From: Aspidiotus rigidus | Lineage: Eukaryota > Arthropoda > Insecta > Hemiptera > Diaspididae | Assembly: GCA_035079385.1 (NCBI GenBank) | Contig: JAVHKY010000004.1 | Span: 19,747,001-19,811,000, forward strand | DNA length: 64,000 nucleotides | Direction: 5' to 3' | Shown: piece after piece, positions 33,501 through 47,300 of the stretch | Layout of the letters: each line of letters opens with the position of its first letter | Position numbering within the stretch: the first letter of the stretch is position 1 | Program-made: the position numbers and the translations under genes | Notes under the pieces: model-generated | Database searches by the model: none | What the model was told of the DNA's origin: nothing | The model's input: the letters and a program-made list of their open reading frames with translations, nothing else

Positions 33501-36500
33501 CAAGGAAAAATTGATCATAATGGCGTTACAAGCGTTGATGCAACGGGAAGGTGATCAAGGCGAGATACCTTTTTCCGAGCTTGAGGCTCAATTCCAAGCA
33601 CTTCGTAGACTGGTCGCGTCAAAAGTGGGCTTCGCTGCCTTGACTATGCTTCCAGAGTAAGATTTCATCTCTATTTTAGCCTAAAATGATGCTGAATCAA
33701 AGAGGCTAGTCAAGAAAATGATTCGATTCTCTTTCTCCGAGAAAGGTAACCCTGCTTCTCAAAATTTCTTTCCGACTTGGAGGATGGTGAAAAATGCCCA
33801 ATAATTTTTGATGTTTATTTGTATGATCAATCATTTCAAAGGCCAAGTTTACGGGAGTTATACAGCCTGAAACTTTTCCTATAGTACCTAATGTCAAAAA
33901 CAAAAAGACTTCCTGTGAATGTTGACCATACCAAATTTAAAACGTTGATAGACTTTGCTGATCTCGCTAAACTAATTTCGAAAATTTTTTGAAAAAAGTG
34001 TTCAAACGTGAGAGACGTCTGTTTAAAAAGTAGATGGATACTGGTCAATTTATTCTGCTAAAAGAGAAGAGAAAATTTTCCCTAATTTGTCTATAAGTTT
34101 TTGTAAGCACTGAAAAATTTTCTCGTATTTTTGTGTGATGCATCCAAACAATTTTTAGTTTTCGCGAAAAACTCGGAAAAAAAGTCACACGAGCTTTGAA
34201 ACGCGATAATGAAGCAACGACGCACGCTGCCATTGATATGATATGCGCTTTAATGCAACCCATGCACCAAGACTACGATTTACACAGAGAGCAATTGAAT
34301 AAATCTTCACTACTATCCACCCATGCATTCTTAAAAGCATTGCTTGACATGTGGGTCAATCATATCGTAAGTATTTTTGCATAAACTTTTCATTCGTGCG
34401 TTGAAGAAATTTTTCCTCCTTTTCTTCGTTCTCTCTCTTTTCTCCACTCACTGATGAATATTTTTCTGTCATTTTCAGAAACAAAATACAGCCGCTCTTG
34501 TCGTATCCGCCATGTTGGATTTGTTAACTTTCGCCCTGTGCGTTCCTTATAGCGAAACGACTGACAGTAAACACTTCGATGCCCTACTAGAGATGGTCGC
34601 TGAACGAGGTCGCGCTCTTTTCCAGTTATTCCAAGTGAGTGATACGCAGTGCCTGTAGTTGATTTCGCTCTCAAAACAGCATAACAGAAAGATGATGTTT
34701 CTCCGCAGCATTCTTCTTTAACAATCGTAAAAGGTGCAGGTCTTGTTATGAGAGCTATCATTGAGGAAGGTGAACCTAGTGTCGCTCAGCGTATGCAAGA
34801 GTTAGCTCTTGCCGAAGGAGCTCTTCTCAAACATTTACTACTAGCTTTATTTACTAGTGACGAGGATAAAAGATTACTTGCCCATCGTCAGTTGTCCAGG
34901 CATTTAGTTGGCTTGTGGGTGACAAATAACGAAATGGCAATGAATTTATTAGAACGCATTCTGGTAAGTAAACCAGATTATTAAGAATAATATTCTGCTG
35001 TAGAAAACACTAAAGTTTTTTCTGATTTCCAGCCTTCTGGTTTGTTGCGATTTTTGGAGAGCGACGAAAGTATTCCATCTGGCCACGAGAACGAACATCT
35101 AATAACTCGTGATAATCTAAAACTAGCTCAAGATCATTCAACTCGTGTTCAACGAAATCCACACTTGGTGGCGATCGAAAGGAAATTACGAAGCTTCGAA
35201 AAAGAAGTTGAGGTATTGATCGTTTAAATTTTATTAAGGTCAATCATAATCAAGTATGTATCATGATTCTCGTTCGTTTTAAGGCTGCGCTAGCTCATTG
35301 GGGTACGTCTTTGGGATTGGAAAGGCGAGAACGAGAGGAGAAGATAAAAGATCGACCGGTTGTTCTACGAAAAAGACGGGAACGCATCAAAAGTGTTTCT
35401 AACTGGAAATTATTTTATTATAAATTCAATCAGAATCATATGTTGCCCAGCTTGATATGGAATCACAAAACTCGCGAAGAGTTGAGAGAGTCCATGGATA
35501 AGGAGTTACGAACGTTCGCGGTCGATCGGGAGATCTCGATTGGTACGCTAATATCGTGGAATCACGCCGAGTACGAAATCTATTACAGTTCATTGCAGGA
35601 CGAAGTTTGCATCGACGGATACTATCTTCGTTTGTTGTTGGAGAACAATTGCGATTCATTGATCAAGAATCCGTTTCACTTTTTCAACGATTTGTATCAC
35701 CGGTTCTTGCTGACAACGAAGGTTGAGTTGCGATGTTTATGTTTGCAAGCGATGACCGTCGTTTATTCACAGTATTACGAGCAGATCGGGCCTTTTTCCG
35801 ATGCGAAATATATAGTTGCGATGCTCGAGAAGACGAGCGATCGCCAAGAACGGGATCGAATGGTGTTATTCATCAGTAAACTGGTGCTGGTGAAGGATAA
35901 CTCGAAGCAAATAATTGACGGTAATGGAATCGGTGTCATGGTAGACATGTTGACGTTGGCTCATCTGCATACTTCGAGGTTAATGATCGCACACAACAAT
36001 TTTTGAACATCTCTCCAACGAGTGTAACGTAGGTACTAAATGAGATGAATTTTTCAAATTTTAGAGCTGTGGTTCCTGCTCAGAGTAACGTAATCGAAGC
36101 TGGACACGATATGAAGTACGATAATGAAAAGGAATGGTTTTACGGAATCCGAGACGAGAAGAAAGGTCCTGTGTCATTTTCAGAGGTGAGTTGTTTTTAT
36201 TAGCTTAATAGCTTCAATCGAGTTATTCTAATCTTCACTTCCATTTTAGTTGCAAGAATTGTATAAAACGAATGTACTTCAAGCGCGAACTCAGTGTTGG
36301 GCTCAGGGTATGGAAACCTGGCGTTACTTGCAACAGGTACCTCAACTGAAGTGGACGTTCTTAGCGAAAGGAAACCCACTCTTGAACGAAAGCGAACTTG
36401 CCTCCTCATTATTATCGATACTCATACGAATGTGCCAATTTTTCCCGAGCAGGTAATCAGCGCGCTCTTTGCATAGAACCCCACTGAAGGATCTTCCCGT

Positions 36501-39500
36501 TACATACGTTGCTAGTTTATGGATGATTCCCAAAGTACTTTGAACAGCGAATTCAAATCCGTTGGGTTTTTGAGTAACTTGATGATAATCATGTGAAGTA
36601 TGGGAAATTGTTGTATCTTGAGAACATCATATGAAGTTGAAAACAAACGATAATCAGATTAGTAAGAATATAAAAATGAAGCTTGAATCTAACTTCATCA
36701 CCTATCAAAAGTTGTTCTTTAAATTGTTTTCACGCTGAATTCAAAGTCGTTTTTCGATGGCAGATCGCGTTGTTCAATTAGCATTTCTTATCGAGCGTTG
36801 ATACTGCTATCGTTCGACGAAGCTTGAGAACGAACATCACTGCCCTACGAAATTTAATTGATATATGTATATCTAAATCAACGATCAGGAAGAAATCATA
36901 TTTTCTCAATCATTCAAAAGATACAGTTTGCCTGATCGTTGATTTAGATGTACGCCAATTCAACTTTGTACGGCAGATTAAGTCTCGGGACGATGTGCGA
37001 CAACTAAACAAGATCATAACAAGAAAACGCGATCTGCTATCAAAAAATGGAAAACGGTTCTGAATTCAGCGCTTAAAGTACTTTCACTAACGACCTATCT
37101 TATTTCATCCATTTTCTAAAGTAGTTTTACTTAATTGTTGTGCAGTGTAATTCGCGATTTTGAGGAACATGGTGTTTCGATAGGGTTATCATTATCATAA
37201 ATGGACTCTATTTAGCCAAACCCAACCAAGCGACATGATAACAATCTAGAGAAATGCTCCTTTACTATAAGCGGAGATTCTCCTTTTCGCCAGATCGTTA
37301 TCATGTCGCTTGGTTGGGTTTGGCTAAATAGGGTCCAAATGGTTCTGGGAAATTGCGAATTGATTATTTGAAGAATATCGAATCCTTCTGAACTAAGAAA
37401 TTATATAAGATATGACGATAGGTCCGTCACCATGTTGATAAATGAAGTCGAAGGGGGATCAGGTTTAGAAGTTACATGAGGGAATTTTCAATGTCAAACA
37501 TCGAATTTCGGTTAGTTTTAAGAGATTCCAGGAAATGAGTAAGTTTTCCTGTATTTCGTAACAATTGTATCATAGTTCTCCTAATTTAGGTAGTACCAAG
37601 ATTGCTCCTCCTTCGACTTAAGACCGGCTAAGGTACTGCAGGACCTGCAGCGGTAGGATCACACATTTGAAGGAAGTAATTCTACACACTAACAGGCATC
37701 GATTCTACGAAGAACACATTCAAAATTCCCTGTTTTCCTTATCAAAAAATACAAAACGATGCTAGCGCCACTATAATTTGCCCGGTCCCACGCACACCTA
37801 TCTTATATTATAGTTACTTATATAAACATGATAAATTAGCAAAAAACGGAAAACTAGTTTGAATTCAGCGTTGAAAATACTTCTAGAATCATCTAAAGAC
37901 TAGCATGACTGTTCAGTAAGGTGATGATGAAGTGTTCACACTATTTTGTGCCGTTTGCGTATCTTACAGAGATAAAGACGGCGCCGTAATTTGGCCGACT
38001 CCGAAGATAAAACGTATTTTATGCGAACATCATTGCTTGCCCCACATCGTACAGCTCTTGTTGACTTTCGATCCAATTCTCATTGAAAAGGTGGCTACAC
38101 TCTTGTGCGAAGTGGCGTCGGATAACCCAGCCGTTTCCAAATTCTATTTGTCGGGCGTATTTTTCTTCATATTGATGTATACCGGTTCGAATGTTCTGCC
38201 TGTAGCTCGTTTTCTACAAATGACGCATATGAAACAAGCTTTCAGATCTGAAACGGTGAGTTTCTTCTTGATTGCAGAAATACGGTCTCTGTAGCACATC
38301 AGACCTAGCAGGGCGATTAGGCGAGACTCTTATCAACGTTAGGACAGTTTCGAATTTTGCTATTGGTTCTTCTTATCAGCGTTAGGTAAAAATAAAATAT
38401 TCTGTACTGCTATTGGTTTTGACCAAGTGCGACGTCAGCACGCCATCGCCTTGCTGGGTCCGAATTCAGTGAACAAGAAGATTTGGAAAATCTTGGAAAA
38501 AACTCAATTATTTTGTTTTTATGCTGTGTATAATGAAGTTTTTTTAGGATTTTGCGAAGTATTTTGTTCATATCTGGTGGTAATCTGTTGTGCAGGTACA
38601 GACCAATGAACTCATGCAGAGGAGCATCCTCGGCCCATTGTTGCCAGACGCGATGGTCTACTATTTGGAAAATCATGGAGCTGAGAAATTTGCTCAAATA
38701 TTTCTTGGGGAGTACGATACTCCGGAGGCTATTTGGAACAACGAGATGCGGTGAATTACGATTCACAATTTATCCTCGACAATCGACGACTCACGTACTG
38801 ATTGGAATTTTTCTATTTCCCATACAGACGCTTACTTATAGAGAAGATTGCGTATCATATATCCGACTTCACGCCACGCTTGCGTGGGAATAATCGCGCC
38901 TTATATCAGTACTGTGGTATCCCTACAATCCGGTATCAACAATTACAAGCCGAATTATTCTGCAATATTTATTACTTGCGTCATTTATGTGACGTCACAA
39001 GATTTCCTGACTGGCCTATAAATGAACCGGTAAGCTAAGCGAAGAAATTATCGTTCAGTCATTTTTCAGCTCAGTCATTCTCAAATGTCGATTGATTTCA
39101 GGTGAGATTATTGAGAGACGTACTAGAAGCTTGGCGCGAAGAAGTTGAAAAGAAACCGCCAACTATGTCCGTCGACGATGCTTTCGAAGCTCTGGGGCTG
39201 GAGCGTGGTAAAAATCATGAGGAGCATGTCATACGTAAAGCTTATTACAGACTAGCGCAGAAATACCATCCGGATAAAAATCCAAAGGAGGGAAAAGTAA
39301 GCGGATCGTTCTTCTGTTGACTTCGTATAAATCTAAGAACGATTTATAAATTTTCCTGATGCCTTTTTTCAGGAAAAATTCCTGGTCGTCAATAACGCTT
39401 ACGACTTTCTATGCAGTCGTTGTTCATGGGTCGTAGATGGGCCCAATCCTAATAATATCGTATTGATCTTACGAACGCAAAGTATTCTATTTTCAAGATA

Positions 39501-42500
39501 CGCGCAAGGTGTGTAAAGACTCCAGATCATGAGATCTGTGTCAAAACCCGTGTGCTCTGAGCAAAGTTTTTCTTTGATTCTAGACTTGCAGCCGTATAAG
39601 TACGCAGGTTATAAGCAGTTGATCAAAACGATAAAATTGGAAACTTCGGACGATCAATTATTCTCGAAACCCGCTATGCTCCTTACAGCGGCTACCGAGC
39701 TCGCGTATCATACGGTCAATTGTTCTGCTTTGAATGCTGAAGAGTTGAATAGAGAGAATGGTTTTCGAGTGAGTGAGAAAGAGATAGAAATAATGTATCT
39801 TGAGAGTCAACTCTTGATTACATATTATCATTATTTATTTGTAGGAATTGGCCGAAGCGTACTCGAGATGCGTTTCAGTACTGAGTAAGTCGTCGAAGGT
39901 TGGTGATGTTGCTGTATCTGTATGCTTACATTGTACAAAATGTTTCGGCGTAGCTGCTCAGTTCTCGGCCTGTCGAGCAACCTTCGTGAAAATGCCTTCA
40001 TTGTGTTCCGATCTCGTTCGAATTTTACGTTTTAAAGTGAGTGTATGTTGTCAGAAACGGTGGAAGAGACTTATTCAAATTGTTACTAACAAAAATTATT
40101 TCAGAATTTGCCGAAGTTGTGTATGCACGTGGCTGAATGTGTGATCTCATTTTCACAAGAACAAGTCCTTCAGAAAACTCTCATCGAAAACGGAGCTATA
40201 TGGTATCTATTATCTTTTCTATTCAAGTACGATTACACGTTGGAAGAATGCGGCGTAGAGAGAACCGAAGATGCGAATGCTCAGGTAAATATCACATTTT
40301 TGTACATCGATGAGATGATGAATTTTTTAATTCTCGATGTTTGCAGGAGGTGTTGAATAATCTGGCCAAGACTTCCGTCAAGGCTTGTGCCGCACTCGCT
40401 GGATATTTGGAAGGTGACTCTGCTACACCAGTCAACGAAATCGCCAGGACGATTTTCACGCGCTTGATTACGCCGTATCTAGCGGAACAGTTGGGTAACG
40501 AAGATCCTCATCAGGTATACATCAGTTACACCTCTATAAATTTTAGTAAGGTTTGAGCTACTGAACACCTTTCCGATTCTCCACAGCTACTGAAATCATT
40601 AACAAGTAATTCGGAGTCACCTTATCTCGTTTGGGACAACACAACTCGTGCTGAATTGACCGATTTCTTGGAGCTTAAACGACGCGAGCACCGTAATGAG
40701 GCAGGCGAACATTTATTGCAGAATATTGATGTGACGTATTCGCGTCATCAGCAAGAATTGGTCATCGGTGGTATATTTATACGTATATACAATGCGCAGC
40801 CAACCTTCGTGATACAAGTAACTATCCTTATCACTGCACTCGTTTATCTTTTTGCAAAATGATAGATCTAAAGTAATTTTCTTATTTTGTGGACGCAGAA
40901 TCCAAAAGGTTTCCTTCATGATTTGTTGGAGTATATTAAAGGTAACATGCCTCGAAAAGGAGACGACGTGGAGAAGATCAAAAATACCACTATGGCGTTG
41001 CATGCGTTGAAAAATCTTATCCTCAATACTCCCGGTAAGAAGATATTTTTTACATGTTTAAAAATGACTTCTTCGGCGTCATTATTCGAAGAGGATCGTT
41101 TCTGCCTGCCTTTTAGGATTGGAAATCATGTGCATTGGGTACTTCCAATTGCTGTTTTCATTATTAAACATCAACGAATTCCAAGCTATACAGCAAAGCG
41201 CTTTGCACGTAATTGCTACAGCAACGAGAAATCAAGAATGCGTTAACGATATTGCCGCCATTGGAGTGGTCGTATTTCTGTTATTAACGTTGTACACTCT
41301 GCCTAGCGAACAAGTTACCATATTAACCACATTGACCGCTCTAGCTTCTTCGGGTTCGGTCGTTAAAGATATACTCGTCAAAGGTAGATAATGACTTCTA
41401 ATACTTTTCAGTTAGATCTCAAAAATGAGACATCAAATGACATTTTGTTTCGATTGTAGGTGGATACATATATTTGTTGGATCTATTATGCAACTCGAGC
41501 TCGTTGGAGGTACGACAAAAGACGACCGAACTTTTCAGTCGACTGCTGTACGACAAGCTCTCCGGACCACGAGTCAGACTTGCCCTCGGTCATTTCTTGC
41601 CCCCATCTATTTGTGATACGCTCAGGGATTCTCCAAGCTCGGTATTATCGTTGTTGGACAGTTTCCAAGAAAATCCCGAACTAGTCTGGAATGATAAAAT
41701 CAAAAAGAAGGTGTACAGCGTTATAAGGAAGTACGCTAAAAGGTAAGAATTGTTCAGTAAAATTAATAACAAATGATGTGGCAGTTAAGTAGAATTGATG
41801 ATCATTAGGAAAGTTTCGTAGAGCGGGAGAAGGTGGAATTTTGATCGATATTTTTTACGCTATCCAGCTAGGAGAGGAGGGTGACTGTAAAAATTTCGTG
41901 CGTTTAATCAGGGGGGCTGAGAGGAAATGAATTTTCGACTTTGGAGCTAAATTTTGAATTACAGAGAAAGAGAGTGGGGGAGTTGAAGATTTTCGATCAT
42001 CCAAAAGTATTGATTCAGAAGAAAACTTTTTATAATTCTGAACCATCTGGCGGTGTTTTATAAGGGAGGGAAGGGGGAGATGATGACGAAAGTTCGACCT
42101 CAAAAGTTGTATGTAAGAGTCTGAGGACTCTAAACAAATTCAACCATTTAGCGATGTTCATGAGGGAGTGCAAGACAGTTTGACTTGAGACCTGTGTAAG
42201 AAAGGAGGGAGACTCAGACAATTTCCAACTTTCCAACGGTAAATATGAGAGGGGGGAGGCTAGGATCAATTTTAACTGTCTACTTTTATAAGGTTAGGAG
42301 GATAACTTCGAAAATCATAGAGGAGAGGTAAATTCTGACAAACAAATGCAAGGCTCGTATAAAATTTTATCCGTCCTAGAAGAGTAGGGGATTCGAAAAA
42401 TCATTCAGGAATCGGAATTTCACTTTGAGGTGTTTTCTGGTTGACCTTTTCCAACATCTCTCGGCTACGCTCCAAGATATCAGAATCATTTCTAGAAATT

Positions 42501-43710
42501 CTGGGAGATTAATTTATAAGAGTTCTTTTCTTTTTCCCCAGATTACATGAAATGCAACTCAGTAATCCACAAACCCACTTCAAACCACCCGACGAAGGCG
42601 TGCTACCGGCGGATATAACGAGTGAGGTCGTGGTAGCGGGCGTTTACCTTCGCTTATTCAATCAGAATCCCGGTTGGAACGTACGTCGACCGAAAGAATT
42701 CCTTTCGGAATTGTTGGATTCTTGTATTAAAATTATGGTCAAAGACCAGGTACGAAACACAAAATTACGAATAGAGCTTAAAAAGTTCGTAATATTCAAA
42801 TCAATCTGGGGTAATGTTTCAGAACGATAAACTCGAGTTGTATACAACCTCGATTGTTCGACTGTTAGAAGCGCAACCAAATTTATGCGACCATATACCA
42901 TCTTTGGGGTACATTCCAAAATTATGTCTCCAGCTGTCTTCGCAATCTAATGTCAGTGTACCTTTAGCTGCAGTTACCATATTACATCAATTGTCTTTGA
43001 ATGAGGTAAACATATCGTGTTGTATTCTTAATTCATTTTTTTTTTTTTTTTTTTGTATCTTTCAGTATTCACTAAGATCCCAAATTTTTTGCAGGCTTGT
43101 GTTAATAGTATATCGCAAACCGAATGCTTAGCTCCGATGAAGCATGCAATGCGACACCACAATGTGATCGTTAGCATTGCCGCCGAAACGATGAGTCGAT
43201 TGTTCCTAACCAAGAAAGATGGTCTTGTGAAACAGGTAAGTAACTGGAATAAAAATGACAGAAAATATGAAAACGAGCTCCTTCGACTTACACTCTCCCT
43301 GCGATTGCAGGCACTGGACATCGAATTGGTACCATTCTTGCTTCAGCTCTTGGATGGTAGACTAGATGGTATGGAGAACAGCGCCAGAACGAAAGCGCAC
43401 ATAGTCAAAACATTAAAAAATATGACTTATAGTCTAGCCTACGGTAATTCTGTCATCAGCATTCTTGATCGGTCTAACGTGTGGTCAATGTATCGCGAAC
43501 AGAACCACGATCTGTTTCTTACCAATTCAACTCAGTTACCGTACTTGACAGGTAAGTAAATTGAAGTCACCGCGCTCTTGATTAGAGAAGGAATTTTATC
43601 CTTCGTCTTATCTTTTCGTAGGCGGATTAACATCTACTAGTGGGTATTTAACTCAAGGAAGTGTTACTGTGATGCCAAATGTACCTCCACCTTTGAATAA
43701 TGACGATTAA
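30591..43710 (+). CDS. Rme-8: RME-8 / DNAJC13 endosomal J-domain protein, complete, 33 exons
   Basis: Large endosomal co-chaperone that recruits Hsc70 to endosomes and supports clathrin and retromer sorting. Exons: 30591-30715, 30799-31060, 31128-31328, 31457-31599, 31803-32057, 33060-33186, 33260-33382, 33484-33656, 34159-34366, 34479-34634, 34709-34963, 35033-35212, 35284-35978, 36065-36185, 36250-36452, 37970-38255, 38596-38750, 38828-39029, 39102-39296, 39373-39508, 39584-39768, 39845-40036, 40105-40284, 40347-40514, 40587-40817, 40899-41034, 41117-41383, 41460-41742, 42542-42749, 42823-43005, 43095-43235, 43311-43551, 43622-43710. Total 6705 nt, phases all agree: 2234 aa (human 2243). 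N-terminus reads [24 protein letters not shown]-like [15 protein letters not shown] lies near residue 990. The J domain (about 1291-1375) has HPD at 1346-1348 and is split by an intron after NPKEGK. IWN-type repeats are seen as [31 protein letters not shown] and LVWNDKIKK. Met at 30648 or 30651 are alternative starts. Confidence 0.97.
36725..37085. repeat. Nested foldback element in RME-8 intron 15
   Basis: Core arms ATCTAAATCAACGATCAGG (36871-36889) and its exact complement (36931-36949) flank a 41-nt loop. Outer words also pair: CGCTGAATTCA near 36735 with TGAATTCAGCG near 37060, and GGCAGATCGCGTT near 36762 with AACGCGATCTGC near 37025. The whole 360-bp stretch can therefore fold on itself. 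The AATTCAGCG end recurs at 24970 and 37860. Confidence 0.78.
37203..37336. repeat. 40-bp-arm near-perfect hairpin in RME-8 intron 15
   Basis: Arms 37203-37242 and 37297-37336 pair at 39 of 40 positions around a 54-nt loop. The arm contains CCAAACCCAACCAAGCGACA. Such a near-perfect long stem is either a young foldback element or a transcribed hairpin RNA, since it lies in a transcribed intron. Confidence 0.9.
37642..37790 (+). repeat. Dispersed repeat, copy 2
   Basis: Matches 26228-26387 in word order (TTGAAGGAA, TTCTACACAC, ATCGATTC, TTCCTTATCAAA, GATGCTAGCG, TATAATTTGCCCGG). Same orientation. Directly downstream, at about 37845-37880, lies a GGAAAACTAGTTTGAATTCA stretch shared with the foldback end at 37040-37070. 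Confidence 0.75.
41820..42430 (+). repeat. Diverged minisatellite block in RME-8 intron 28
   Basis: About ten loosely similar units of 45-60 bp follow the order CTATCCAGCTAGGAGAGGAG, GGTGACTGTAAAAATTTCG, with variants such as GAAAGTTCGACC and GGGAGACTCAGACAATTTCC. Order and wording are those of the ABCC-intron minisatellite. Confidence 0.6.
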
Positions 43711-43854
43711 ACGTGATTATCGTATTTAATTTCTAAAAAATATGTGATATGTAATTTAATAAGTTCTCTTTCTCCTCCTTCTAATTCCTCTCTTTCTACA
43801 GACCAAGAGTACCTTACATTCATTTTAATATTCCTTTGTGTTGTTTTTATACGA

Positions 43855-43897
<43 letters not shown>

Positions 43898-44325
43898 TTT
43901 TTAATCGATTTTTATGCGATTATTGTTTTCGTTATTGATCATGTTTATTCACATCTTATATTCATTTATAGGTCCCTATAGTATTGTGAGCAAGAAAAGT
44001 TAAGATATATAACAGTCAAATTCTAAAACGACTAGCCTCTAATTTAAGCTATTGATACTGTTTGAGTTGTAAGTCTTGCTGTGTTTTATGGAAGATAATA
44101 TAGTTTCGTACGAAACTTAAAATTATGTTGCTAGCGTGATGTCAGTATTCAAAGCCTATTAAGAATTCTCTTTCAGCGCCAATTAACCATTTTTTCATTT
44201 ATCGATTTGTGAACAAACTGTAAAAGATTTTGTAATAATTATATGAAGGGTCGATGTCTCAATATACATATCTGAATTTTCGCCTTTTTCTTTGTTACAA
44301 ATTCACTTAGTCGCGCGGCCGCACC
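43711..44325. other. RME-8 3' flank and odorant receptor 5' flank
   Basis: Short same-strand spacer. It holds a (TAT)n microsatellite at 43854-43897, probably within the RME-8 3' UTR. A GCGGCCGCACC stretch precedes the receptor ATG at 44326; the ACC before ATG is a good initiation context. Confidence 0.6.
43854..43897. repeat. (TAT)n microsatellite
   Basis: About 14 copies of a TAT/ATT trinucleotide, about 145 bp after the RME-8 stop codon. Confidence 0.95.
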
Positions 44326-47300
44326 ATGAATATCGTACTAAAATTAACCTCTTGGTTGTTCCACAGCTATGAAGAATTTTGCGAACTTAATCTGACGTAT
44401 TTTAAAATTTTTGGTCTTTTTCAAATGGTCAACCCTTATAATCGTGTTTCAAAGTGGAGTACTGTTTTGTGGTTGTGTTTTCACACCTGTATCACCGTCT
44501 TCACGGGAGTACATACTGGTATACAATGTGCTGGATTGTTTGCTGGCGAATTTGACTTCAAGCGAATAATTAACGCAGTTACTCATATTGGTAACTGGAC
44601 CATTGCGGCCTTGAAATTCGTAAATTTTGCTTACAACCGCAAAAGACTGAATTATTTGTTTGACATATTCAAAATTGATTTTCTCATTCAAGCCGACATC
44701 GCAGAAAGGAAACAGATCCTTCTCGACCAAGCTCATGTTTGCGATTGGTTTATACTGTTATATGTTTCCAGTTGTCTTTTTACATGCTGCGTATGGAATA
44801 TTTATCCTTTAGCCGAACTCATTTATTACACCCTCATCGCTGAACACAAGGGAGATTACACACCCAGAAACATATTGGATAGCTGGTACCCGTTTGATTC
44901 GCAGAAAATGCCAATATTTTATTATATTTACGTATACGAGTTCGTGATTTATTTTTATATGTTGTTTGCATTTTGTTGCTTCGATTCGTACCTATTTTCG
45001 ATGTTCACTATGATGACGGCTCAATTCGAGGTATTGAATGATTCATTCTCCGATATTGGCTACGATAGACCTATCAAAGGATATGATCCCCATATAGACG
45101 ATTTGTTCCTGTTCCGACCCGAGGAAACTTTGAAGTTGGTTCGCGTGGATAAATTTTTATCAATCACTAGCGAATCTCCGTTGGATAATTTAGCGTTATT
45201 GAAAACGGAACAATTGATTGACGTACAGCTAAAGAATCGCATTGTACATGTAAAAGGTAGGAACTTGTATGAGAATCAACAAATTAAATATTGCTCGTTC
45301 ATGAAAAGAGAGTGGAGTCTTTGCAACTCCTGAAGACCTATACCTATTCAATAGCTTCTGAAATCACTTATTTCTGTATATTATAGGCTTAGGTACTTGA
45401 TAACTAGAGATAAATTTCTTCCGTTTTTATAATCAATTGGTTGGAGCCTTTTCTGATTATATGTCATGTTAATATTACATTACATTACACATGCGAAGAA
45501 TTTTAGTTAGCAACAAATATCAAGGCAGAGCTTACCTATGGTCAGTTTTAATCCTCATAATTTTTTAGGCTTTTCTATAAACTTTTGACAAGTTGAAGAC
45601 GCAAAGTAATTCTCAGGTTGACTCACATACCTAGAAAAATATTTTCATTCAAAGTTAGATCTCTCATGGAAAGAAAATTGGTCACTTTATTTGCACTATA
45701 AATTTATGATTTCATTCTTAGTAGATATATCAAATTAACCAAATCCTATTGCCCACGCTGCACACAATCTACAGAAAGTCCAACTTTGAAGGTGACCTAC
45801 AAAAGAAACTCGCTTGCAGGATCTCTTTCATGAACTATGTTAATTATGAAAATGCAGGGAACCTGTTTTATTATATGAAAGTACTTTTTAATTCCTATTT
45901 CGATTACTCAAGAGAATTTTCCAAGTCCTCCTCTGGTATATGATTGTACAACGTGAATGTCGTATCCGTCGTATCTGTGCGTTCCCCCAAATAGACCCCA
46001 TCATCCTACCCTTCTGAGTGTGCAAATTATAGACAGCGGTAGTGTGCAGGTGCTATTTATCATTATCACGCTCCTCTTATCATTCACCAATTATAGGAGC
46101 GTATTTATCACCTTTTCCTTATCAATCCCCAATCGCGTCGCGTCACATTCTATAAATTTTGTTTATTGTTGAAGCATTGTTGTGGCAATAGACTGAGTTT
46201 TTCGTGATAACAAAATATCGATCACAGTGTGATTACAGTAGCAAAAGTACCCAAAATATTTCCAATCGCAAATTTGCTCCCCATAAGAAAACATACCGGT
46301 AGGAAGCAAACCGATCATATGGTATTAATTAAAATTGAGAAAGAATTGAGGGTTTAAAAGTTCAATTTTGGAAGCTGATTACCTCACACATTATAAAAAT
46401 AAACTTTTTTGCCCTCAATCCTTTTTAATTTTTGTTTAATTTCATACTGATCTTTGCTCCCCATGTATTTCTTATGGGAGTATAAATTGCGCTTGGAAAT
46501 ATCGAAGGTATTTATCGATATTTTTGAGCCAAGTTTCAGCTTTCTATACGTACAATGATTCATTCTTTTTCTATGATTTTTTGAAAATTACTAATTTCCC
46601 ATAAGACTCTGTACTGAACCCAACATGTTCAAGACAAAGCCTACAGCGCGCTCTGGTAATTTGTCAATCAATAACGACATATTTAGGGACAAAGGTGGGG
46701 TACTTAGCCAATTCGGAGTGCAAGCGTGAAAGAGTCGCGCTCTACAATTTCAATGGTGTGGAAAAAAAGAACTTGATCATTTTCCGGAAGTCTTCAGACC
46801 AAGATGAAAATGGTCTCATTTGAAAGACAATTTAAAGGCTAATCAAATTTATTCTTTTCAATTTTTTAATTAAAGCTTTCTTCCCAAGATATTTTGAGAT
46901 TAGTTGACACGTAGTTAAATGGGAAATTGTACATGGTCACGTCTATAATAATAAGAGAGACGACAGTAGCGCGCGATCGCTACCAGCACTGCGAATCGCA
47001 TTGGCTAAAAACTTAGCTAAAAAGCTAACCCTTCAAATTGATTGGCTTCGGCTATCAGCTAACGGCTAACCCAGTCTTATTGGCTAGCTAACAGCTAACT
47101 AATTTTGTACCAAAATAGATTGGCTAATGGCCAAGAGCTAAAAGCTAACGGCTGAAAGTAGGGGTGGGGGTCACTTCAATGTGGAGGGTGAAGTGTGGGG
47201 AAGAGAAAATATTAGCCTTTAGCAATTTCAATTTGAATGTCTAACGCTAAGCTAATGGCTAACATGGTTTCATTAGCTAGCTAACGGCTAGCTGATTTTT

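Noticed and set aside
35426..35659. Antisense frames over large RME-8 exons
   Set aside because: Shadows of the real coding strand, which matches DNAJC13 throughout.
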